The notes below the pieces were generated by a model that searched no databases, was not told where the DNA came from, and saw only the letters and a program-made list of their open reading frames with translations. From contig JAPKHL010000007.1 in the NCBI GenBank assembly GCA_026646875.1, positions 1 through 56,657 of the forward strand: DNA of 56,657 nucleotides. Direction: 5' to 3'. The stretch comes from Rhodocyclaceae bacterium (lineage in GTDB: Bacteria; Pseudomonadota; Gammaproteobacteria; Burkholderiales; Rhodocyclaceae). Of this stretch, positions 51,383-56,657 are shown in pieces. Within the stretch, counting starts at the first letter, position 1, and the number at the start of each line of letters is the position of its first letter. The position numbers and the translations under genes are program-made.

Positions 51383-52210
51383 ATGCTTCAGATTAGTTCG
51401 CACAGCCATCATCAACCGCGCTTCGGTGGCAAGACCCGTGTCAGCATACCGCCGGCCGGCGAAGGGGAAACGCCGCTTCTCATCCATCGCGGCTTCGCCA
51501 TCCATCTCGCGGCCGACCCGGTCCGGCGCGCACGTGCCGACGCCCTTGTTGACCGTCTCTACGCCAGCCGCGGCTACCGGCGCGAGCCCCCTGCCCCGGC
51601 GGACGAGCATTCCCGTCTCACCCTCCTCGCAAGCCAGGCCGGGCAGGCGGTCGGCACATTGACCCTCAATGTGGATGCGGAGCACGGGCTGCTCGCCGAC
51701 GCGCTTTACCGGAACGAAATCGACGGTTTTCGTCGTAACGGCGGCCGCCTGTGCGAACTGACCGGATTTGCCGTCGACCGGGAAACGCGTTCGCGGACGC
51801 TGCTGGCCACCCTCTTCCATCTGCTGTATCTCGCCGGGCGACAGATCTACCAGATCAGCGACGTCCTCATCGAGGTCAATCCGCGCCATCGCCCCTTCTA
51901 TGAGAGCCAGCTCGGCTTCCGGATCGCCGGCGAGGCGCGCGAATGCCCGCGTGTCGGCGCTCCGGCAGTGCTCCTGCACGCCACGACGGACGGCATTGGC
52001 AAACGGATCGATCGATCGCACCGTGCGGCAGGGCAGCTTCGGCATCCGCTCGCACCGCATTTCCTGTCACCGGAAGCGGTGCTGCTTGCCTGCGAGCGGA
52101 TCGGGTCGCTGTGCTGGATGGCCGCGACATCCGCACCGGGTGGACAGCTCAGTTGCCCTGACGCAAGGCGTCCACCACCAGCATTCGCGAGACCCGCCGT
52201 GCTGGGATGA
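51383..52210 (+). CDS. PEP-CTERM/exosortase-associated acyltransferase (FeeM-like N-acyl amino acid synthase)
   Basis: The 275-residue protein has the GNAT-like FeeM core: LTLLASQAGQAVGTLTLNVDAEHGLLADALY, GRLCELTGFAVD, LLATLFHLLYLAGRQIYQISDVLIEVNPRHRPFYESQLGF. Enzymes of this family join long-chain acyl-ACP to amino acids and have been reported to be associated with PEP-CTERM/exosortase loci. The ATG at 51383 lacks a good ribosome binding site. A better-placed ATG with GGAG lies at 51359, in frame, but a TGA at 51374 stops it. The 3' end overlaps the convergent permease gene by 62 bases. The last 20 residues are Pro/Arg-rich and may be a non-conserved extension. Confidence 0.85.
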   Translation: MLQISSHSHHQPRFGGKTRVSIPPAGEGETPLLIHRGFAIHLAADPVRRARADALVDRLYASRGYRREPPAPADEHSRLTLLASQAGQAVGTLTLNVDAEHGLLADALYRNEIDGFRRNGGRLCELTGFAVDRETRSRTLLATLFHLLYLAGRQIYQISDVLIEVNPRHRPFYESQLGFRIAGEARECPRVGAPAVLLHATTDGIGKRIDRSHRAAGQLRHPLAPHFLSPEAVLLACERIGSLCWMAATSAPGGQLSCPDARRPPPAFARPAVLG

Positions 52211-53381
52211 TGGCGGCCAGGCAGGTGGCCACGAAACCGATCGCCCCGGCAAGGACAACCTCTCCGGGTACGATGCGGATGAAGGCGGTATAGCCGATGT
52301 TGGCATTCGGCGGCGGCGGCATGGGGATGCCGATGGCCGAAATGACCAGTGCGGCGGCGCAACCCAGCGCCATGCCGAGCAACGCACCGAACAACCCGAG
52401 CAAGGCGCTCTCGGTCATGATCAGCCGGAACACCCGGCCAGGCCGGTCCCCCAGCGCAAGCAGCGTGCCGAATTCGCGGGTGCGCTCGAAAAGCGTCATG
52501 TTCACGCTGTTGGCTACGCTGAGCAGCACCATGAGCAGGATGATCAGGCGCAGGACGCCAAACTGTCGGTCGTAGAGCTGCAAGGTCTTGTCGTAGAAAT
52601 CGGACAGCTCACGCCAGCTGGCGATTTCGAGCCTCTGGCCGGACAGCCTTGCCTGCAGGGCTGTCCGCACAGCATCGGTATCGTCGGTGCGGTCAAGCAG
52701 CACCACCATCAGGTGCGCGGCGCGGGTATCCATCAGTTCGCGGGCAGCGGCCAGCGGAATGCGCACGGCACGGGCATCGAAGTCGCGCGAGAAACTCTGG
52801 AACACTCCGACCACCTCGAAATCCAGGGTATTCACCGCCCCCTGCGCCAGGCTCATGACCAGATTGACGCGATCACCCGCCTTCAAGCCGAGCGACCGCG
52901 CCACACCCTGTCCGACCACGATGCCATCGACGTCGCCATCGGCCAGCGGACGCCCCTCGATATAGCGAAGATAACTGCCAAGCGCGGCTTCGGCCGAGGG
53001 CTCGACCCCCTCGCCGACGATGCCGAGATCGCGCCGGCCGTTGTTGACCACCCCGGCGAAGCCCAGGCGTGCAAGGACTCGCGTCACGCCCGGCTGTGCT
53101 GCCAGGGTTTTCGCGAGAGCCTCCGGCTGTTCGATCAGATAGGCCTCAGGCGCGCGCACACGCCCTTCGCGGTAGCCTTCGCGGGCAACCTGCAGATGCC
53201 CGCTCTGGGAGTGAATGATCGCCTCGCCCAACTGGACGAAGATATCCTGCACGAAGCCGGCCGCGAGGATCAATCCGGCGACACCGAGACTGATCGCCGC
53301 CAGCGTGGCAGCCGAGCGCACGCGCTGCCGGAAGACGTTGCGCAGGGCGAAGGCGAATGCCGGAGGAAGCTTCGGTTTCAT
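52149..53381 (-). CDS. FtsX-type ABC transporter permease (second of pair)
   Basis: The 410-residue protein has the MacB/LolC/E layout: an N-terminal membrane helix (AATLAAISLGVAGLILAAGFV), a large periplasmic domain, and three C-terminal membrane helices in an FtsX domain (VLRLIILLMVLLSVANSVNMTLFERTREFGTLLALG, then the later GEVVLAGAIGFVATCLAAIIPARR). Such permeases work in mechanotransmission-type lipoprotein or lipid transport. It starts with ATGA overlapping the first permease's stop. The ATP-binding subunit is not adjacent. Confidence 0.9.
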   Translation of the reverse strand: MKPKLPPAFAFALRNVFRQRVRSAATLAAISLGVAGLILAAGFVQDIFVQLGEAIIHSQSGHLQVAREGYREGRVRAPEAYLIEQPEALAKTLAAQPGVTRVLARLGFAGVVNNGRRDLGIVGEGVEPSAEAALGSYLRYIEGRPLADGDVDGIVVGQGVARSLGLKAGDRVNLVMSLAQGAVNTLDFEVVGVFQSFSRDFDARAVRIPLAAARELMDTRAAHLMVVLLDRTDDTDAVRTALQARLSGQRLEIASWRELSDFYDKTLQLYDRQFGVLRLIILLMVLLSVANSVNMTLFERTREFGTLLALGDRPGRVFRLIMTESALLGLFGALLGMALGCAAALVISAIGIPMPPPPNANIGYTAFIRIVPGEVVLAGAIGFVATCLAAIIPARRVSRMLVVDALRQGN

Positions 53382-54607
53382 TGGTTATGGCGCAACGCAT
53401 CGACAATGTTCATGCGACTGGCCTTCCAGGCCGGCATCAGGCTGGCCAGCAAGGTGGTCAGCAGGGCCAGCAGCAGCGCCTCGCCGGCGAGCGCGGGGAC
53501 GATCAGGATCTGCCCGACGTAGCCCCGCGCCATGCCCGGCGGCGGCGGCATCGGAATGCCGATCAGCGAAATGATCGCACCGAGCAGATAGCCGAGCGCG
53601 ATGCCGACAAGGCCGCCGAGCGCGCCGATCAGCAAGCCCTCGGCAAGGAACATGCGCAGGACGACCTGCCGGCGCTGACCGATCGCCAGGCTGGTACCGA
53701 TCTCGCGCGTCCGCTCGAGGACGCTCATCGTCTGCGTGTTGGAGATGGTCAGTACGATGATCAGGCCAATGATGAACTTGACGACGCTGACCTGGCTGGA
53801 GAACAGCACGACGGTCTTGTTGTAGAAATCGGCGAGCGCATTCCACGGCACCAGCTCGAAGCGATCGGGAGGAAGGCGGGCACGCTGGTCGGCGACGAAA
53901 CTCGCGGTCCCGGCGGTGCGCTCGAGCAGGACGACCCATGATGTCGCGCCCTCGACCCGCATCAGCTTGCGCGCCAGAACGATCGGCAACCGCAGGGCAA
54001 CATCGTCGTATTCCTTGCTGATCGTCGCGAAGGTACCGGCAACACTCACTTCGACCGCATTCGGGCTGCCGTTGGCCGCCGTGGCGAGAAGCACGACGAG
54101 ATCCCCCGGGCGGACGCCAAGGCTGCGCGCCAACCCCTCGCCAAGGAGCACCGCCGGCTGGTCCGCAGCCTTCAGATCGCTGCCTTCCTGCACGATGATG
54201 CGGCTGCTGATCGGGCGCTCGCGCTCCGGATCGATCCCCTCGCCGACGAAGGCGATGGTCACCTCTCCATGGCTGACCAGGCCACTGAAGGCCAGTCGCG
54301 GCGTCACGCTGGCAACCCCCGGAGCATCCTCGATGGCGCGCTGCTCCGGCGAGTTGGCCGGCAGCAGGAAGGCATAGGGATCGGCGATGCCCTTCTCGAA
54401 GTAGGCAGGGCGCACGATCTGGACGTGCCCGAGCTGCGAACGGATAGTTGCCTCGCGCATGTCCTCGAAGATCCATGCAATGAACCCCCCCGCCAGCAGA
54501 AAGGCAACGATGCCACTGGCGACCGTGAGCACCGCCACCAGCGTGCGCTGAGCGTTGCGCCGCAGGTTGCGGGCGGCGAGGAAAAAATCGGCGAGCAAGG
54601 TGTCCAC
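53378..54607 (-). CDS. FtsX-type ABC transporter permease (first of pair)
   Basis: The 409-residue protein parallels the second permease: N-terminal helix (LVAVLTVASGIVAFLLAGGFI), periplasmic domain with GVASVTPRLAFSGLV, then an FtsX domain (FIIGLIIVLTISNTQTMSVLERTREIGTSLAIG). I chose GTG 54607 because it puts FLAARNLRRNAQRT at the start, as in its 410-residue partner; the open frame from 54682 would overlap the divergent ThiF gene's start. Neither candidate has a good ribosome binding site. Substrate is unknown; being next to the N-acyl synthase makes lipid or lipoprotein export plausible (inference). Confidence 0.85.
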   Translation of the reverse strand: MDTLLADFFLAARNLRRNAQRTLVAVLTVASGIVAFLLAGGFIAWIFEDMREATIRSQLGHVQIVRPAYFEKGIADPYAFLLPANSPEQRAIEDAPGVASVTPRLAFSGLVSHGEVTIAFVGEGIDPERERPISSRIIVQEGSDLKAADQPAVLLGEGLARSLGVRPGDLVVLLATAANGSPNAVEVSVAGTFATISKEYDDVALRLPIVLARKLMRVEGATSWVVLLERTAGTASFVADQRARLPPDRFELVPWNALADFYNKTVVLFSSQVSVVKFIIGLIIVLTISNTQTMSVLERTREIGTSLAIGQRRQVVLRMFLAEGLLIGALGGLVGIALGYLLGAIISLIGIPMPPPPGMARGYVGQILIVPALAGEALLLALLTTLLASLMPAWKASRMNIVDALRHNQ

Positions 54608-54680
54608 TGGATCGTTCGCGCGGAAGGGCGTACTGTTCAGACTGTCGGCATATGTTAAACCCATTCCGGACGGGCCCACC

Positions 54681-55541
54681 ATGCAGGCATTCGATTACGA
54701 CAGCGCTTTTTCCAGGAACATCGGCTGGGTCACCGAAAGCGAGCAGGCGCGACTGCGCAACGCCCGGGTCGCGGTCGCCGGTCTTGGCGGGGTCGGCGGC
54801 ATCCACCTGCTGACGCTCGCGCGGTTGGGCATCGGTCGTTTCTCGATCGCCGATTTCGACGTGTTCGACATCGTCAATTTCAACCGCCAGGCCGGCGCCA
54901 CGATAAGCACGCTGGAACGCCCCAAGGTGGACGTCCTCGCGGAGATGGCGCGCGACATCAACCCGGAAATCGAACTGCGCTGTTTTCCCAACGGTGTGCA
55001 ACGCGAAACCCTCGACGCTTTCCTGGAAGACGTCGACGTCTACGTCGACGGCCTCGATTTCTTTGCCTTCGAAGCCCGTCGCGCCACCTTCGCCGCCTGC
55101 CGGCGCAAGGGCATCCCGGCGGTGACCGCCGCGCCGCTCGGAATGGGCACGGCGCTGCTGGTGTTCGGCGCCGAAGGCATGTCGTTCGAGGATTACTTCG
55201 GTTTTGAAGGATGCGACGAAATGGAAATGTCGATCCGCTTCCTGGTCGGTCTCTCGCCAGCCATGCTGCAACGCGGCTACGTGGCCGACATGAGCCGGGT
55301 CAACCTGGCCGAGCGACGCGGCCCCTCCAGCATTGCCGCCTGCCAGCTCTGCGCTGGCGTAACTGCCGTCGAAACGCTGAAACTGCTGCTCGGCCGGGGT
55401 GGCGTCAAGACCGCCCCATGGGCCAGCCAGTTCGATGCCTACCGGATGCGGTACGTACACACCTGGCGGCCGGGCGGGCATCGCAATCCACTGCAGCGTC
55501 TGATGCGCTTTTTGGTCCGCCGGCAACTCGCCCAGCGCTGA
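54681..55541 (+). CDS. ThiF/MoeB/HesA-family adenylyltransferase (E1-like)
   Basis: The 286-residue cytosolic protein has the nucleotide-binding VAVAGLGGVGGIHLL (GxGGxG at 34-39), the acidic FSIADFDVFDIVNFNRQAG segment with conserved Asp and Asn-x-x-Arg-Gln, and a late ACQLCAG with a CxxC pair. Family members adenylate C-termini of ubiquitin-like sulfur carriers or, like TcdA, a tRNA nucleoside carboxylate. No small Gly-Gly carrier protein is seen nearby. It is divergent from the permease gene with only 73 bases between starts. The substrate is unknown. Confidence 0.87.
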   Translation: MQAFDYDSAFSRNIGWVTESEQARLRNARVAVAGLGGVGGIHLLTLARLGIGRFSIADFDVFDIVNFNRQAGATISTLERPKVDVLAEMARDINPEIELRCFPNGVQRETLDAFLEDVDVYVDGLDFFAFEARRATFAACRRKGIPAVTAAPLGMGTALLVFGAEGMSFEDYFGFEGCDEMEMSIRFLVGLSPAMLQRGYVADMSRVNLAERRGPSSIAACQLCAGVTAVETLKLLLGRGGVKTAPWASQFDAYRMRYVHTWRPGGHRNPLQRLMRFLVRRQLAQR

Positions 55542-55605
55542 TGTTCATCGGCCGAGCCTGCCACCCGCCACGGCCCGGCGTGCTGTCCGGGCCGGTGCCG
55601 GAGGG

Positions 55606-56565
55606 TCAGGCCAGCGGGGCGAATTCGTAACCGTTGCCGCGCCTTGCCAGCGTGCCGATTGCGGCCCCGGGCAGGTGATACCCCGCCAGCAGCAATCCGT
55701 CACGGATCGCCCAGTCGGCCAGCTTGCGGCGCGTGACGCGCGCAGCCTCCGGATCCATGTCGAACATTACCGCCCAATCCGGATTACGCACGAACAGCGG
55801 AGCAACATTGGTGGTATCGGCCCAGTAGAGCAACCGTTGCGAGCCCCCCTCAATCATGAACGCCGTATGGCCGGGCGTATGCCCGAAAGCAGGCAGGGAG
55901 TGCACGCCCGGAAGGATCTCGGCCCCCGGCTCGAATTTCTGCACGCTCGAGGCAAGCGGCAAAAAAACGCGGCGGGTGGCGGCAAAAGCACCCTTCATCG
56001 CCTCGGGAGCCGCCGCCTGGCGGGCATCGTCCATCCACCAGTCCCACTCCGGCCTCGGCACGAAAATCCTTGCTTTCGGGAAAACGATGTTTCCGGCCTT
56101 GTTGCGCAGGCCGTTGATGTGATCGCCGTGAAAATGCGAAAAGACGACCGCAGTGATCGAAGTCGTATCGATGCCGGCCTTGCCCATGTTGTCGAGCAAC
56201 CTGCCAGCCGTGGCGGCCCCGAATTCCCCGTTGCCGGCATCGAACAGAACGCGCTGCCCGCCAACATCGACCACGAGGGGAGTAAAGGGCACCTCGACCC
56301 TGTCGGCCGGCAGCCCGGCAGCGGCAAGGGCTGCCTGAACTTCCGCCAAAGGGGCGTTTCTGACGAAACCGGCATCGAGCGGACGGGAGAAGGCGCCATC
56401 GCTGAGCATCGTGACGGCAACCGCCCCGAGGTCGATGCGGGTGATTCCGGGCGCCATGGTCGTCACCCGGGGCGACATGCCGGCACATCCGGCCAGCGAG
56501 CCACCAAGCCAGGTCGTGCCGATTGCGGCACCGGTGAACAGGAACTGTCTGCGGGTCATCGACAT
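55606..56565 (-). CDS. metallo-beta-lactamase-fold hydrolase, exported (Tat/lipoprotein)
   Basis: The 319-residue protein has a Tat-type signal (MTRRQFLFTGAAIG) followed by a lipobox LAGC (Cys27), so it may be a Tat-dependent lipoprotein. The MBL metal site is intact: HFHGDH (H144, H146, D148, H149), a GHTPGHTAFMI motif and LLYWADTTNV. The family includes lactonases and other hydrolases; the substrate is not readable. AAGGAG lies 6 bases before the ATG at 56565. It converges on the ThiF gene, with 64 bases between the stops. It belongs to the DUF/MBL group often annotated as quorum-quenching-like, but that role is only suggestive. Confidence 0.88.
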   Translation of the reverse strand: MSMTRRQFLFTGAAIGTTWLGGSLAGCAGMSPRVTTMAPGITRIDLGAVAVTMLSDGAFSRPLDAGFVRNAPLAEVQAALAAAGLPADRVEVPFTPLVVDVGGQRVLFDAGNGEFGAATAGRLLDNMGKAGIDTTSITAVVFSHFHGDHINGLRNKAGNIVFPKARIFVPRPEWDWWMDDARQAAAPEAMKGAFAATRRVFLPLASSVQKFEPGAEILPGVHSLPAFGHTPGHTAFMIEGGSQRLLYWADTTNVAPLFVRNPDWAVMFDMDPEAARVTRRKLADWAIRDGLLLAGYHLPGAAIGTLARRGNGYEFAPLA

Positions 56566-56598
56566 GGTGCGCTCCTTGCTGAGGGATGGAATGCACTG

Positions 56599-56604
56599 AT
56601 TCTA
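56599..56604 (-). promoter_or_regulatory. possible -10 hexamer for the MBL-fold hydrolase gene
   Basis: The minus strand reads TAGAAT, 5 of 6 to consensus, placing the start about 27 bases before the ATG. No convincing -35 is visible. Confidence 0.35.
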
Positions 56605-56657
56605 TGCCGCTGCCCGCCGTCCAGCCAGTATCGGCGCAGGCAGGTCGCCCGTGGCCG

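Noticed and set aside
53378-54682. ATG 54682 as start of the first permease
   Set aside because: It would overlap the start of the divergent ThiF gene and add 25 residues with no family match; GTG 54607 gives the same length as its paralogue.
1-56657. tRNA, rRNA, CRISPR, insertion sequence or prophage genes
   Set aside because: Looked for on both strands by eye; no array of repeats, cloverleaf sequence or transposase/integrase product was recognised.

Overview
This window is chromosomal, GC-rich DNA from a betaproteobacterium. Gene content points to the Rhodocyclales/Zoogloeaceae type (Azoarcus, Thauera, Zoogloea, Dechloromonas relatives). That placement is inferred from the gene set, not from an rRNA marker. 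No rRNA, tRNA, CRISPR array, transposase or attachment site was recognised.

Region 1 (1-7411, all minus strand) is housekeeping and acetate metabolism: the 5' part of tsaB, a sodium:solute symporter with a large coiled-coil insertion, a DnaQ-type exonuclease, a cNMP/CBS/DUF294 nucleotidyltransferase, a rho-independent terminator, and acetyl-CoA synthetase. The exonuclease, DUF294 protein and symporter form an operon next to acs, an association seen in other proteobacteria.

Region 2 (7658-51016) is a very large exosortase A (XrtA/PEP-CTERM) exopolysaccharide locus in three blocks. Block C (29074-51016, minus) is the canonical core: Wza-like export lipoprotein, Wzz-like chain-length protein, BY-kinase, outer-membrane protein, ExeA-like ATPase, WecB, polysaccharide deacetylase, FemAB protein, four GT4 glycosyltransferases, XrtA fused to EpsI, an amidotransferase, a PaaK-like ligase, the O-ligase/polymerase, a second deacetylase and a GNAT/FemAB protein. 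Block A (7658-20876, minus) and block B (21058-29041, plus) diverge from a 181-bp promoter region. Together they hold the exosortase-A 'ACP / acyl-CoA ligase / PLP decarboxylase / hydrolase 1 / hydrolase 2' module, a Wzx flippase, three GT2 glycosyltransferases, a methyltransferase, a DegT aminotransferase, two asparagine-synthetase homologues without the glutaminase cysteine, two more GNAT/FemAB proteins, an acyltransferase-3 and a secreted beta-helix protein. Most neighbours overlap by 4 bp (ATGA/GTGA), so translation is probably coupled. I read the locus as making, decorating, flipping, polymerising and exporting a capsule-like polysaccharide while XrtA processes PEP-CTERM proteins. The priming sugar-phosphate transferase, the PrsK/PrsR regulators and any PEP-CTERM substrate are not in this window.

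Region 3 (51017-56657) starts with a 366-bp divergent intergenic region. It carries a near-consensus sigma-54 promoter and two copies of a 19-bp palindrome upstream of a FeeM-like N-acyl amino acid synthase (the exosortase-associated acyltransferase). After it come a pair of FtsX-type ABC permeases without an adjacent ATPase, a divergent ThiF/E1-like adenylyltransferase, and a Tat/lipoprotein metallo-beta-lactamase-fold hydrolase.

The most promising places for new biology are the ACP/ligase/decarboxylase/hydrolase module with its amide-forming and FemAB neighbours, and the sigma-54/palindrome control region of the N-acyl amino acid synthase.
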